DNA of 64,000 nt from Saccharomycopsis crataegensis (GCF_037102585.1 NW_027043819.1:868001-932000), one strand, 5' to 3'; shown: positions 1 to 12,340, counted from the first letter of the stretch. Numbers and translations: made by a program. Notes: generated by a model from the letters alone, not told the origin.

Positions 1-2287
1 TTATTGCACTTGGCCGCCTCAATGCATTAGGTAACGGACCCAAAAAATTGTGAGACGGACTACTCCCACTTAGATCATACTTAAGCCTGCTATCAATTAA
101 TGAATCAGAAGCACTAGAAGTGCTACTATTGTTAGAAATTACCGAATTTTTCCTTGATGAAATGCCTGGATAATTAATGAACTCTGACAAACTACTTTGA
201 GGACTTGTTGTTTTATGGCTAAATGCAGATTTCACCTGTGACAAATGGGTGGTGGCGGCGTTAGCAGGATCCCTGGTTGGCTTTATCGTACTTGATCTGG
301 ATGGTGATATTTCAATACTTGGGGTATGAGCCGCATTAGAACTATCAGCGGTGGCAGGTCTTGGGATACCAGTCATACTACTAGCGTACGAGCTACTGGA
401 GTATTTCCGAATAGTTTTTTCATTCCCAGGTCTGGTTAATAAGGTGAACGTCAATGGGCTCTTGAAAAGTTCCAATATTTCTTCTTCCATCAAGGCATCG
501 TCAATATTAGCATCATTTTCCAAACTGCTGGCAATCGAGCTTATTCGATGACCTAAAGTGGCCGTCGATACCCTGCTAACGATACTTCTTTTCGAGTTAT
601 CAGCTTCTTCTGCTATTAATTTTTCCGTCAACAATTTAAGAGTTTTCGCGTACGCCACGCCAAGAATCAGTTGGAAATGGGTACCCCAGCGACTTAAAAG
701 TACTTTCAATGTAATTGGAACAAACTCTTCATCGTACCCGATCATTTGGAAATCGCTGAGACTATCATTTTTCGGGGTTAAGTAGTGTTGAAAAACCGTA
801 CGGCCCAAAGCCACCGCGGGAGAAGAAAACGGAGCGGTTAAGTTTGCGGTTCCATAAATTGGTTTCGAGTCGGGGACAAGATATTTCACATAATTTTCAA
901 ACTCTAAATCAGTTTTTCTGTTGGCTTCATCTTCATTGTCATTTTCTTTTTCATATTCAAAACGTACAAAACTACTATCGTTTTCTGCGAATTTGCCAGC
1001 GTCAGATAACGGCACCATTTCCAAAGAAGAGTCAGAAAGAACAGATCTCTTGTACTCTTCTTTTAGTTTTTTGAAATTATCTTGTTGATGAGGACAGTAT
1101 TTTGATTCTCCAAATTGCAAAATGCTACTAGAAAGGCTGAACATAACTGAGTTCCAAAGATTCTTGTTGGATCCTGGTGTAGTTAAAAGTACCAATTTTC
1201 CTCGAGATTGCCAATACTGTACTAATAATATTAAATGTTGGCCAACTTCATACATGGGAAATTTTGTGATTAATTTAGAGTAGCTCCCACTGGAAATATT
1301 GACCAAAAGCGGCAAAAAGTTTCCTTGTTGGTCGTATCCGGTGATCAATAGAGTGTTTTCACATACAAAAAATCCTTGAAGCTTTTTTAAATCTTTGGAA
1401 ATCGGTATCCTAAGAGTTTTCAGATGGACTGCCTCCAGGCCCTTATGATGGCTTGACCAAACTTGTAAGACGTTGGTGGCGCTAGAAAAATAGAGTAACG
1501 CATCATTTATCAGACATTTTCCTCTCAGGGAGAAAGACAAGATAAATGAATGGGTATCTAACAGTTGCATTAGCGAACAGCATGCTTGGTCTACTAAAGA
1601 TTTTGTAGATAGCACATATCCAAACACATTGGTTGATGGTCCATTTATGGTTTGACCACCGACAATAACTAAGCAATCTTCACAATGCAAGTTGTTTTGG
1701 GTGGGCGACGGGGTGAAAATCGAGCTGGCATCATTGATGACTAGCAATGATGAGTTATAACGACCGCATGAAGTATGAAGTTCAAGTAATTTCCAGTTAC
1801 GGGAGACAAGGTCAAATTCCCACAAATCATCGAGGATCTCAATAGTATTTTTTGACAGGCGAGACACGCCACCAAATAGGTATAATTTTTGTTTAAGATA
1901 GACTATCGAGTGACAAAACCGAGGATCGGGACCTGGGGGGTTTTTAAGAGTATTATGGGTAATTTCTTCAACAAAGGTGGCATTCGATAGATCTTTGCTC
2001 ATATTATTTGAATGTGGGGTCCCATCTAACTGTGTCCATTCAAGAGATACCAAATCTAGAAGGCAAAGATCATCAAAGATATTGATGTTTGACGAGAGTT
2101 TTTGCCCCAATATCTTGTTGATGCACTTTTGTTGGTCCATAAGACCAGATGATCCTCCATGGATAAATAGGTACTGGCCACCAATGGCCGAGGCCAGTCC
2201 AAATCGAACAATATCATTATTGTTAGTATGAGGAAAGGGGTTTTGGATCACCCTGCACTTTGGGGGGTGTTGTACAAGACAGGCCAT
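1..2287 (-). CDS. MDS3: MDS3/PMD1-like kelch-repeat regulator, 3' part cut off by the window edge
   Basis: An open frame reads leftward from the ATG at 2287 to the window edge with no stop, giving about 762 residues, so the C-terminal part of the protein lies outside. The N-terminal third has kelch-like blades: a VGG-type motif in LVIVGGQ, LYLFGGVSR near residue 130, and YLFIHGG near residue 43. The rest is Ser/Thr-rich and low in complexity. Mds3 and Pmd1 of S. cerevisiae, and Mds3 of Candida, are large proteins with this layout. They act in pH response, TOR-linked growth control and repression of early meiotic genes. The gene is divergent from the APSES gene, with about 560 bp between the starts. 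The family call rests on the N-terminal kelch region plus the long Ser-rich tail, and MDS3 versus PMD1 is not resolved. Another kelch protein is the main alternative. Confidence 0.7.
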   Translation of the reverse strand, partial: MACLVQHPPKCRVIQNPFPHTNNNDIVRFGLASAIGGQYLFIHGGSSGLMDQQKCINKILGQKLSSNINIFDDLCLLDLVSLEWTQLDGTPHSNNMSKDLSNATFVEEITHNTLKNPPGPDPRFCHSIVYLKQKLYLFGGVSRLSKNTIEILDDLWEFDLVSRNWKLLELHTSCGRYNSSLLVINDASSIFTPSPTQNNLHCEDCLVIVGGQTINGPSTNVFGYVLSTKSLVDQACCSLMQLLDTHSFILSFSLRGKCLINDALLYFSSATNVLQVWSSHHKGLEAVHLKTLRIPISKDLKKLQGFFVCENTLLITGYDQQGNFLPLLVNISSGSYSKLITKFPMYEVGQHLILLVQYWQSRGKLVLLTTPGSNKNLWNSVMFSLSSSILQFGESKYCPHQQDNFKKLKEEYKRSVLSDSSLEMVPLSDAGKFAENDSSFVRFEYEKENDNEDEANRKTDLEFENYVKYLVPDSKPIYGTANLTAPFSSPAVALGRTVFQHYLTPKNDSLSDFQMIGYDEEFVPITLKVLLSRWGTHFQLILGVAYAKTLKLLTEKLIAEEADNSKRSIVSRVSTATLGHRISSIASSLENDANIDDALMEEEILELFKSPLTFTLLTRPGNEKTIRKYSSSSYASSMTGIPRPATADSSNAAHTPSIEISPSRSSTIKPTRDPANAATTHLSQVKSAFSHKTTSPQSSLSEFINYPGISSRKNSVISNNSSTSSASDSLIDSRLKYDLSGSSPSHNFLGPLPNALRRPSAI

Positions 2288-2851
2288 TTCACGATTGATA
2301 GGAGTTGTTGGTGTTAGGCTAATATATGTATTGGATGGAAGATTTATTCCATGTTTTTAGTGGTGTTTGTTAGCGTGGTTTGTGTGTCTGGACCATTAAT
2401 GATGGTGTGATTGTTTGGTATTATACCGTATCATACATGTATCTATATTATTATTATTTTTTTGACGTGTGTTGCAAAAATGTGTCACTTTTTGCTACTT
2501 TGTTATGTATTACGTAAGCGATTATTTGTCACGTGGAGGAGGGGACGTCGCGACATCACCAGAAAAAAACACACACCGCGTCTCTGTTGATGTTGTTCCA
2601 TCCACAGATCGTCCTGGAATTATTGTCGTTATTATTTGCCAAAACCTCCCCAGCATATATCCTTGGCCACACCTCAATAATTATTATCGTGTGTGGGTCC
2701 GAACACCCGTTTCCTCTCTCCAGTTTTACTCAAGTCATTACTTATCGCGTACTCACTATTTATTATACAGCTAGTCGCGTTTGGTTCAAGAAAAGTAAAT
2801 AAATAAAAATAACCTAGAAATATAGACAGACAAAAACAACAACAGTGAAAT
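2288..2851. other. Divergent intergenic region between the MDS3-like and APSES genes
   Basis: About 560 bp form a shared bidirectional promoter. It holds a GTCACGTG E-box (2528-2535) followed closely by a GC-rich GACGTCGCGACA patch near 2544-2555, and an A-rich leader just before the APSES ATG. Nothing coding is seen. Confidence 0.6.
2528..2535 (+). promoter_or_regulatory. GTCACGTG E-box (Cbf1/Pho4-type site)
   Basis: The octamer GTCACGTG matches the Cbf1 consensus RTCACGTG. It lies 317 bp before the APSES ATG and about 240 bp before the MDS3-like ATG. Binding is inferred from the motif only. Confidence 0.35.
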
Positions 2852-3985
2852 ATGTCCACAAACCAAAATTACGCTTACGAGGAACAACAAGATGATGATG
2901 TACAAGGATCCTCTCAACAACAGCAACAACATCAACATCAACATTCGGCGCAAGTGACTACTTCCCAAGCTTCTTCTGTGCAACCAAGTATATCATATTA
3001 CTACCCTCAACGCAGTGGTGGGATGTACGACCCACAAACGGCGTACGCTGCCTATCCTCAGTTGTACCAACAAATGGGACAAAATTATTATCAAAAGGAT
3101 GACAAGAAACCTTCCACCCAAGCGCCGCAAACCACTAACCAAGCAGCTTCGATGACTCCTACCGCCGCCACTGTTGCTGCTGCCACCCCTAGTGTTGGGG
3201 TTGTTGGTGGCACTGGGCAAAATACCGGGGCTACTTCGGTGGCAGGATATCAGTATCCAATGATGAACGCCGCTGCTGCTGCTGCCACCGCCACTGGTTC
3301 TCCATGGATGCGTCCGGTGGTCACACAAGCACCAACAAAACCACGTATCACCACCACTTTTTGGGAAGACGAGAATACCGTGTGTTACCAAGTGGAGGCA
3401 CGAGGAGTGGCGGTATCTCGACGTGAAGACTCGAACTTCATTAATGGTACCAAGCTTCTTAACGTCACCGGAATGACGCGTGGTCGTCGTGATGGGATTC
3501 TAAAGACCGAGAAGACTAGGTACGTTGTGAAGATTGGGGCCATGAACTTGAAAGGGGTGTGGATTCCATTTGAACGGGCATTTGAATTGGCGAGAAACGA
3601 GGGGATTGCTGATAGTTTATTCCCGTTGTTTGTTAGGGATATCAAATCGTTCTTCCTTAACGGGGGGTCGCTGGCCAATGCTTATTCTCCAGCACAGAAT
3701 ATGGCGGCTTATGGATATCCTTCGGGGCCGGTGGCGACCTCCACTCCTCAAGGAGTGGATGCTACCAGTAGTGCTTCTGCCACTGGGAATCATACAGGTG
3801 CTGATGTTGTTAACACTAATGCTAGCGGTACTGGTGGGAATGTCACGGGGGAGAATCCCGCGATGTATCAATACCCATATAACCAGTACTACTCTCAGTA
3901 TTATCCGAACCAGCAGTACATGTACTATAATAATTATCAGTCCCAACAACCGCAAGGATCAGTGGAGAAGAAAGAAGAGAAATAA
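2852..3985 (+). CDS. APSES-domain transcription factor (EFG1/EFH1/PHD1/SOK2 family)
   Basis: This 377-residue protein has an APSES (KilA-N-like) DNA-binding domain at about residues 168-270. Recognisable blocks are [41 protein letters not shown] and [11 protein letters not shown]. The flanks are rich in Gln, Ala, Tyr and Asn: a Gln/His run near residues 22-32, an Ala-rich block before the domain, and a Tyr/Gln-rich tail. This is typical of the Efg1/Sok2/Phd1/StuA regulators of morphogenesis and filamentation, which act in the nucleus downstream of cAMP-PKA. The short length and the [11 protein letters not shown] wording recall Efh1 more than Efg1, from memory of the families, so no symbol is given. 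The start is the first ATG after an A-rich leader. Confidence 0.9.
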   Translation: MSTNQNYAYEEQQDDDVQGSSQQQQQHQHQHSAQVTTSQASSVQPSISYYYPQRSGGMYDPQTAYAAYPQLYQQMGQNYYQKDDKKPSTQAPQTTNQAASMTPTAATVAAATPSVGVVGGTGQNTGATSVAGYQYPMMNAAAAAATATGSPWMRPVVTQAPTKPRITTTFWEDENTVCYQVEARGVAVSRREDSNFINGTKLLNVTGMTRGRRDGILKTEKTRYVVKIGAMNLKGVWIPFERAFELARNEGIADSLFPLFVRDIKSFFLNGGSLANAYSPAQNMAAYGYPSGPVATSTPQGVDATSSASATGNHTGADVVNTNASGTGGNVTGENPAMYQYPYNQYYSQYYPNQQYMYYNNYQSQQPQGSVEKKEEK

Positions 3986-4558
3986 ATAACTTATGCGTAG
4001 CTGTGGTTTTTTATTATTATTGTTATTGTTATTATCATTATTTAGTTATTTTTTATTTGGTTAGTCTGCGTTTGATGTTTTAATGGTTGGTATCTTTAAT
4101 TTAAGAGTGTATATTTTATATTTTGATAATAGAGGATTGTTGTTGTTATTTTGAGGATCGTGTAGAGTGATGTGGTTATGGTGGTGATGGTTATAATTAT
4201 AGATTTATGCGGATCGACTGCGCTAATCAACTAATGCCACCAGCCATCGTCAATCATTACCTGAAGTGAGACAGCAAAAAAACAAACAAACAAACAAGCA
4301 TACAGGCAGTGGTTATCCGCTACTATCTACAGTGTTCAGTGATAGCGATATGTAATACAGTTTGCCATACAATATAACATCGGACAACACAATTCATCCA
4401 TCAAATATATCTGTCAAACGACAATTATCCACTGTGCACACAAATAATCTCCGGTTGAAAAAAAAAAAAAAAAAAATTCGCTCTATTTTCCTTTGCAGAC
4501 CCTTACCATAGACGACGCTGGACGCCCGTCAGCCTTGCATGCATCGTATAATCATGGA

Positions 4559-4591
<33 letters not shown>

Positions 4592-4691
4592 ATCTATATA
4601 TATATATATCGCCCTTAATCTCACTCTGAGACAAACTAATTTCTCCTTCATTTAATCACTATCAGTATCACTCAAATACAAACATCCACCA
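3986..4691. other. Intergenic region before the CRH gene
   Basis: About 700 bp lie between two plus-strand genes. The region holds the 3' end of the APSES gene, an A run near 4459-4475, a (TTA)9 microsatellite and a TATA-rich stretch (about 4591-4609) some 85 bp upstream of the CRH ATG, which is a plausible core promoter. Confidence 0.5.
4561..4587 (+). repeat. (TTA)9 microsatellite
   Basis: Nine perfect TTA units lie just upstream of the TATA-rich stretch of the CRH promoter. Confidence 0.9.
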
Positions 4692-6257
4692 ATGCTTCCT
4701 GTCGCTTGTCTTATCGCTGCTTTCTCATTGCTCTATCCAGGGATCCACGCCTCCACCGCCAACATCACCGCCGGTTCCACGGTTCCTGCCCTCGGTAAGT
4801 CCATCAACGTCGACTTCTCCTCCAACTCTTCATACTTCTCCACTTACGGCAGTGCTGGTAAGGTCGAATACGGTACAGAAAATGGTCTTGAGCTCACCAT
4901 CGCCAAAAAATTGGACAATCCTTCTATCGTGTCCGATTTCACCATCATGTTCGGCCGTGTCGAGGTGATCTGCCAGGCCGCTCCAGGAACCGGGATCGTC
5001 ACCACTTTGTACTTGCAAAGTGAAGATCTTGATGAAATCGACATCGAATGGTTAGGTGGCGATACCAACCAGGTGCAATCGAACTACTTCTCTAAAGGTG
5101 ACACCACCACTTACGACCGTGGTGGATACCATACCGTCAGCAACCCTCAAACCACTTTCCACAATTACACCCTCGATTGGACTGAAGACCAGCTCCAATG
5201 GTACATCGATGGTACTTTGGTCAGAACTTTGTTGAGCACTTCATCTGAAGGTTACCCACAAACCCCTAGTAAACTTTATATTGGGTGAGTATTATTTTTA
5301 CTTTCATTTTTCATTTTTGTTTTCTTTTTACTAACAATTTTTAGTACTTGGGTTGGTGGTGATTCAAGTGTTGACGCTGCTGGTACTGTTGAATGGGCCG
5401 GTGGTGAAACTGATTACTCCACTGCTCCATGGAGTGCTTATTTCAAAGAATTGGTGGTTACCGACTACTCTACCGGTTCTAGTTATGAATATACCGATAC
5501 TAGCGGTGACTGGACCAGTATCAAATCTAATGGTGGTACTATCTTGGGTAACATTGATGCTGACGATGCTGCTGCTTCATCCGATGCTTCCAGTGTTGTC
5601 TCTTCCTCTTCTGCTACCTCTTCATCTGCTGCTGTCTCTTCCTCTTCTGCTACCTCTTCATCTGCTGCTGTCTCTTCTTATTCTGCCTATGCCTCTGCTT
5701 CTTCATCGGCTGTCACTTCCTCTTACGAAGCATACTCATCTTCTGCTGTTTATTCTTACTCTGCCTATGCCTCTGCTTCTACCTCAGCTGTCGCTTCCTC
5801 TTACGAAGCATACTCATCTTCGGCTGCCTATGGTACAATCGCTTCATCTTCTGCTGTTTATTCCGCTGCTTCTGCTGAAGTCTACTCCTCTGCCTCTGCC
5901 TCTGCCGTCTATGGTACCACTTCTTTGGATGCCGAATCCTTCACCACCGAGGCCGCTGAAACTAGCGCCGTGGTTTCCTCATATCACAGAGTGTCTGCCT
6001 CTAAGGTCTACACCGCTGCTACTGCTGCTGCTTCTAACTCTTATGCAGTTTACACCACCGCCGCCGCTACCATCACTGGTCAAAGTACTTTGAGCGAACA
6101 ACTCACTTACGGTTCCGGAGAAGCTTCCACCACTTTGTCGATCCAACAAGCCTCTTCTGGTTCTGGTCTTTTGAAGAGTAAGAACTCCGTCAACAATGTT
6201 TTCAAGTTGGCTGCTGGTATGATGGTGGGCTTATTCGGTGTTGCTGCTATTCTCTAA
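4692..6257 (+). CDS. CRH-family GH16 chitin-glucan transglycosylase, GPI-anchored
   Basis: Two exons, 4692..5284 and 5345..6257, encode 501 residues. The 60-nt intron has a GTGAGT donor, a perfect TACTAAC branch site at 5329-5335 and a TAG acceptor. Splicing restores the conserved IGTWVGGD stretch. The product has a signal peptide (about residues 1-20) and a GH16 domain with catalytic motif DEIDIE (nucleophile E115, acid/base E119), followed by QSNYFSKGDTTTYDRG. After that comes a long Ser/Ala/Tyr stalk with DNA repeats and a hydrophobic C-terminus typical of GPI addition. Crh enzymes join chitin to beta-glucan in the cell wall. There is no chitin-binding (CBM18) module, so it is Crh1/Crh11-like rather than Crh2/Utr2-like. 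The Cys-containing segment CNPLKT...GC that precedes the catalytic domain in S. cerevisiae Crh1 is absent. Confidence 0.93.
5598..5830 (+). repeat. Tandem repeats coding for the Ser/Ala/Tyr stalk of the CRH protein
   Basis: A 36-bp unit is repeated twice (5598-5633 and 5634-5669). It is followed by a 78-bp unit repeated about twice (starting 5682 and 5760). All units are in frame, so changes in copy number would alter stalk length without breaking the gene. Confidence 0.85.
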
Positions 6258-7469
6258 GCTTTGAGAATTTCACAATACGCATTTCATCATTAGCCTTCTT
6301 TTTCATTTCCTTCTGCATTTGTTTTTGTTTTCATTTTCTATTATTATAAGTTTATCATTTCTTTCCATAGATTGGAAAGTTCTCCCCACCAAAAAGTTTA
6401 TATTTTTTTACCTCTACACTTAGTTTAATATTTTTGCATCGTTTTGCTGTTTTGTTTTATTATCATTATTTTTTCCTTAGCTTATTTTTAATATATTCTT
6501 GCATTGTTTTCTGACTTAACCTTTTATAACAAATATTATTGGCATTGGTTTTTTTTTTTTTTTTTGCTTTTTGAAGTTATTATTTTAGAAAATGTTATTA
6601 TTTCAACAGATGTTATTCGTTTGTTGTTTTTTTTTCAATTAATATCTCGAATAAATAAAGCATTTCAACAAGTAATATATAGCAGGATTAATGTTCTTTT
6701 AGTCCCTAACATTCTTATTTTGGATTTTTTTATTTCCCTAAACATCTCTTCTATCCATGCTCATTCTTAAGTTCTTGGTTATCTCTTCTATCGTTGCTCA
6801 TCTTAATTTTGTAGTTATCTCTCATTTCCTGAGCATCCCTTCCATCCTTGTTTATCTTAATCATTATTGTTCTGTTTCTATTACCCTTTTGATTATTTCA
6901 CTGTAAAAGGATTACCAATAGTCTTAGTTACTTATTATCATTTTATATGCCTAATCAACAAACAAAAATTGAGATAAAATAGCTTACAAACGCACTTCTC
7001 GTACCAGTGCTCTCTATTGATGGTTATCATCAATAATATCAATACCACCAAGCTCAACCACCACTACCAATGGCCACTGACATCAGCACAGAGCGAGTAT
7101 TTTTTTTTGATAAAAAGTAGTTATAGATCCTAGATAATCTACAACTGAAAAAAAAAAGAAGAAATCATCAATAGCGATTTTATTTTTCAGGATATGTATT
7201 TTTTGTGTAGTAATTAGTTACTCCCGTGGGGAAAAAAGGTATTAAAAGTTCGTAGCCAAGAATTGAAGTGGTAAAGGTAAATGAATAAGCCGAAAAAATA
7301 ATGATAAACAATAATAATAAGAAGAATAATGATAACAATAAAATCCTCCTTCCATCCGTGTAATAAAAAAAAAAAAATATTGAAAAAAAAAAAGGGAATA
7401 AGATATGCTGGGTCCAATAACAATAACTTGATAAATTAAGATTTTTTTTTTAAAAGAATCATCTCCCAG
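6258..7469. other. Convergent intergenic region, AT-rich
   Basis: About 1.2 kb separate the ends of the CRH gene and the C2H2 gene. It has many T and A runs and a few short frames made of low-complexity Phe/Leu/Ile. I see no gene in it. Confidence 0.6.
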
Positions 7470-7803
7470 CTAGCTACTATGAGTCTTCAAATGTTGGCCC
7501 AAATTATCACTTCTGCTGAACTTTTTCCCACAAATGTTACATCCAAATGGTTTTTCTCCAGTATGCAACGATCTGAAATGTCTTTTCAAATGTTCCTGAC
7601 GTTTGAATTTTCTAGGACACAAGGTACAGCTGAAGATCTTGGTGGGATCATATTGTAAGCTCGGTTTCCGACCACGACGGTTCGGCTGTTTCACAAATTG
7701 CGTACCACCAGATGACGAATTAGGTTCTTCGATCTCCGAACGTTCCTCTGGTGATGGGGTGCGAGAATCTATCACCGATAATGGAGTGCTAGTATATGGT
7801 GAA

Positions 7804-7840
<37 letters not shown>

Positions 7841-10800
7841 CTTGTTGTTGGATATGGTGTTGATGAGGAGAGGCAATGATTATCATGCTAGTTAAAGAAT
7901 CAGGCAGGTTCCCCAATGATTTATTAGCATTGAGATCACTCACCACCGTTCTCTTTGGTTCATCAAAAGTCTCATTCGACGTGGAATAAATACTACTGGC
8001 CCCCGTGGTATTGGCTGAGAAAACAGAGGACGCTCCACCATTCAAAGAGTTCACAGTACTGAGATTTTCAACGCTGGAATTGATGGATCCAGCCCGATTA
8101 CGCGCGGCGTTGACAAGCTCAGAATAGGTTTTCTGGACAATCATTTGATGTTCAGAATAAATCGGTTGCTCAGCAAAATGAGGTGATTGGATTGGTGGTA
8201 CTTGAATTGAAGGTCTTGGAAATTGATTTGGGAAATTACCATTTTCACCGCTTCCATCATCCAGAGAAGATTTATTCCTCTTGTTCAAAATCGGCGATTT
8301 AAGTTTAGCGGCCATTGAACTTATGGAACTCTTATGTTGGAATTCGCCATCATTACTTTTTTTCCTGATCAATTTTTCTTTCAAGGTAGCTTTGGTAGCA
8401 GCACCAATTTTTCTTGATGAATCATTTATATCCAGTTCACTAAATGTAGACTCTTCTTCACCCCCAATGACTTCAGTTTTGCTGTTCTTCTTTTTAACCA
8501 TCTTGTAACTGACATTGTTGAACAACGCTTTGTAATTTGGAGTATCAACCCCATCACTCGCCAAATCCTCGTCAGAATCCCGCAAAACATCCGACCCATT
8601 CATATCGTTGGCCTTTGCATCAAGAACCAGCCCAAATTCCATAAAATCTTCGGTGGTCGTTGCCAATGGTAGAATCTTGTTGATATCATTATCTAAATTG
8701 AAATCAATTGATTTTGATGCTTTAAATTTGAGAAAATTGTTGAAAGAACTCAGTACCGGAGAGGTCAATTTAGAAGGATTAATAGTGGTACCGTTTTTTA
8801 TCCCTGAAACTTCTGATGGTTGTTTTTGGTCAATGAAATTCTTGTCAGCATCATTGATGGCTTCAGGGCTTTGATAGTTTGACGATTTCGCATTATCGAA
8901 AGGATTACCATGAGGTTTCCAATTATCACTATCATTCTCATCCCCAGAAAACTTCGCCAAATCTTTATCATCCAAAAAATCTCCAAAATTTTCGCATTTT
9001 ATTTTATCATCTTGATTGATTTTCTCGTTCCTTAACCCATCAACAAACGAATTCACGCTTTCATTGTTGAAAAAATAATTTTTTCCTCCTGCATCAAAAC
9101 CAGTGGTTGGATTGAAAGATTCAGAATCACTAGGTTCTTCACCAGTGCTCAAAAGTGATAGTACAAACGAATTATCAACATTGTTATTGTTATTAGACGA
9201 CATCTTCGTGGATAACCCCGAAGGTTCTTCGATTTTTTGGGCCACAAATTTGTTAGGAATTTGCAAGTTGGTGAAGCTGGAATTAACTGGAGAAAAGCTG
9301 CTACTGTACATTCCACCATTTCGCAAATTATTGAGCGATGGTGGAAGTTTCTTGATGGCATTATTAATTGGAGTGGCGATTGGAGTATTGGTGCTCGAAT
9401 TCATTATGTGTGGGTTATTATTGATGCTCGATGATGAGTTATTAGCCAAGGAATGAATAGAGGTTGATGAAGCATTCAGTAATTTTTTATGATCCACCAA
9501 ATCATGATGGGAAAGGTTGGTCAATGATTGTGAACTCAAACTCTGGGATTTTTTATGAACTTTTTGAATAGAACTTTTAGCGGTGCCAGATTTCTGAACC
9601 TTGTGGGATTTTTTCTTATTATCGTTAGAGAAATCAAGAACTGAGGTTTGGAAAATTGGGGTTGATAAATGATCGTTCATCTTGAAATCCTTTGTGGTAT
9701 GAGGGATATCTACACATAACGGAGGAAACTTTTTCTTAGAGGATGCTGAAATCGGGGTGATTGGCGATTGCAAGCTAGTTTTCCCCATCATTGTGCAAAG
9801 TGAGCCTTCCCGATTATGTTTTGCTTTGGATTTATCTGCAGTAGGAATTCGAAGCGGTGTGGGTTTATTTTGTTTGTAGGAAATCCCGCTGGTAATGAAA
9901 TTATCATTGACAGAAAATGTGAATGTCCGGCCTAGCGAAGACAAACTGCCATTTGAGGTTCGGAAATCTAACCGTTGAGGCTTCTCTGTTTTGGGCTGTA
10001 GTTTTTTAGGATTATTGGTATTAGTTTTTGGCTCTGGCTCTTTTTTGTCATTAATATTATTAATATCATCATACTTGAAACCAATGTCATTATCATTCTT
10101 AATATTATTGTATAGATCATTACTCATATCAAAATCACTCAACGCTAAATCCTCAGGAGGATCGATATTTCTGTTTGGTGAGATCGTGCTTATGACACTG
10201 AGGTTATCGTCAATCATGAGAGAGTCGTGTTGTAATTTTGACGTGGTAGTAAAATGTAATGGAGAGCTCATGGCCGAATGACTAGAAGTCAAATCATGAG
10301 GCATGATGGTGAATTTATTATTGTCATTATGGTTAATTTCCGAGCGGATACAATCACTATGATTGCCCCCGCCATTCATAAATCCTGTGAAATCGTTTTC
10401 TGGTAGATCTATTGCCAGGGAGGTGGCAAGAATACTTTGGTTGTTTTGTAATAGATAAAAATTGTCTTGTTGAGAGGATGATGGAGCTTCTGCGGTGGAG
10501 GGAGGTGAAAGCGACATATGAGAATTTGGAGTAAGCACTGGGGCTTCATGTTGGTAGGCGTTAGGAGACGAGCCTCTGGAATTATTATTATTATTATTGT
10601 TATTACTATTACTATCGGATGCCATTGTGGAGAGCGAAGAATGGTGGTCCACGTTCAAGAGGTTGACACGGGAATAAATTTGGTTCAAAAGATAGTCACT
10701 ATCGGCACCCAAATTGGGTTTATCGGGGTTATTCATCAAGGATGTGCTCTCTTGAGGGAACACGAATACACTATCGATACCCAATTGTGTTGAAGAGGAT

Positions 10801-10844
10801 GGAGGAGAGAACAAATGAAAGCCCGAGCAGTTCTCACTTGCCAT
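7470..10844 (-). CDS. C2H2 zinc-finger transcription factor, MSN2/MSN4 type
   Basis: This 1124-residue protein has two C-terminal C2H2 fingers. Finger 1 spans about C1073-H1094 ([17 protein letters not shown]) and finger 2 about C1102-H1122 ([17 protein letters not shown]), joined by a TGEKPFG linker and ending two residues from the stop. The order and contact residues ([16 protein letters not shown]) match the Msn2/Msn4 class, which binds CCCCT stress elements. The long N-terminal part is Ser/Asn-rich, with a Gln run shortly before the fingers. A frame continues upstream to 10979, but that extension is a poly-A-derived Phe run with no conserved look, so Met at 10844 (MASENCSGF) is the better start. 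Whether this is the orthologue of Msn2/4 or of a related factor such as Mnl1 is not settled. Confidence 0.88.
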
Positions 10845-11554
10845 TTTCTGTTCTGTTTCAAATGAGAAAGATCGGAAATATTTTAAGACCCCGTCAGAAA
10901 AGGCAACCAGAAAAAAAAAAAAAGCTAAAATGTGTATCAGGTTGTATGTACTATTTGTTGAATATCTTGTGGTGAGCACAACGAAATGATATCAAGCAAA
11001 CAGAGAAAGCAATTATTGATTGTATTGCAGTTGGATGAGTGAAAACAACAACACCGAAAAGAAAAATTAAATTAAATTAAATTGTTCAAACACACCATAT
11101 AGGTTCCTGGTAGCCGGATCTACCAAACTGCGTGCGGCAAAAAAGATAAAACACCGGTTACGCAATGCTGCACGTCAGATCACCTAATGCGATAAGAGTA
11201 TTTATTATGGCTGTTGTCTTCGTATTAATATTATATTATTAACATTATTATTATCATCATCATCATATCTACAGTAACAACAGTTTTTGCAAGCAGCTGC
11301 TGTCCAATAGTGTACCGTCTCTGAACCCACTCTGTTCCCGCATGACCACCAAATATTCTCTAAGACGCTCTTTTTAAGCGCAATAACATGAAAAAAAAAA
11401 AAAAGTGAACTTCGGCTCCCGCAAGATCATTAGATTTTCAATAGCAGTATACCAACTAAATATTGGAGGAAATAGTAGCTAATTAGTAATCCTAAAGTGT
11501 ACTAACTCAAGTAGTGAAATCCATCTTCCTAAACTTCGTTTAAGCAACAAGTCA
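10845..11554. other. Promoter region of the C2H2 gene
   Basis: About 700 bp lie between the C2H2 gene start and the 3' end of MND1, both on the minus strand. There are A runs, a short TTA/TCA-rich stretch near 11230-11270 and no coding signal. Confidence 0.55.
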
Positions 11555-12340
11555 TTAATCATAATCAGGAATTCCTAACTCCCGTCTAAGGTCAGAGGAA
11601 TTTATCCCATTTTCTCGTGCCAAATACCCAACTAATGAATCCACATTATCAGTGTAGCGCTCTGATTCCAACTGAGTCTTAATGAGACTCAGTTGCATTT
11701 GCTCGATCCTTGCGGGATCATTTAATTGTAATTCTCGGACCCTGGATAAAAGCTCCTGATGCTCTTGTTTCAATTCCTTAATTTCCCGTTGAAGTGATAT
11801 TCTGGTGATATTATTTGCACCATCTTTATCATTGGAAATATTTTCTTCTCTTTCCTTTCTAGCTACATTAATTGCAGATACAATCTGCCTCTTGTCGTCT
11901 TCTGCTTCCCTAATATTTTCTAATAAGCGCCGATGTTTGACAATCATATTTTTGGTCAGATCGTACTGGAAACACCAATATAGATTCATAGATCCACATT
12001 TATCAAACTTCACAAGGTCTTCATCTAATAACTGTTGAAGAACATCTTTAATTTGCATAGAACTGATCCCAGTTTTTTTGGCAGCGGTTGTTTCAATTTC
12101 CTTTATTGAATAGAACGAAAAGTCATCCGTAAAAAATTGAAGAAGCTTGTCTCTTTTTTCTTCAGCGGTAGCTTTTTTCTAGTAATAGGTTAGCAGGTAA
12201 TATTTCCAATGATTGCAAGGTAATTAGAAGTTTCATTTATATGGTATCGGTAATTTTGTTAACCATGCAAACTAGATCGAGTTTGTCAAAATGTAAATGC
12301 TATCTTTACGTTTACTATGAAGAATACATACCACTGCCAT
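11555..12340 (-). CDS. MND1: Meiotic recombination factor Mnd1
   Basis: Two exons on the minus strand, 12340..12332 (coding MAV) and 12178..11555, give 210 residues, close to the 219 of S. cerevisiae Mnd1. The 153-nt intron has a GTATGT donor, a TGCTAAC branch site (12189-12195) and a TAG acceptor. The N-terminal winged-helix region includes TAEEKRDKLLQFF, GISSMQIKDVLQQLLDEDLV and MNLYWCF. It is followed by a long coiled coil (about residues 85-175). Mnd1 pairs with Hop2 to stimulate Dmc1/Rad51 strand invasion in meiosis. S. cerevisiae MND1 also carries an intron near its start. The gene is divergent from the GTS1-like gene. Confidence 0.9.

Noticed and set aside
10845-10979. N-terminal extension of the C2H2 factor with a Phe-rich run
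   Set aside because: The run comes from a poly-A/T tract typical of yeast leaders. The later Met at 10844 gives a cleaner N-terminus.
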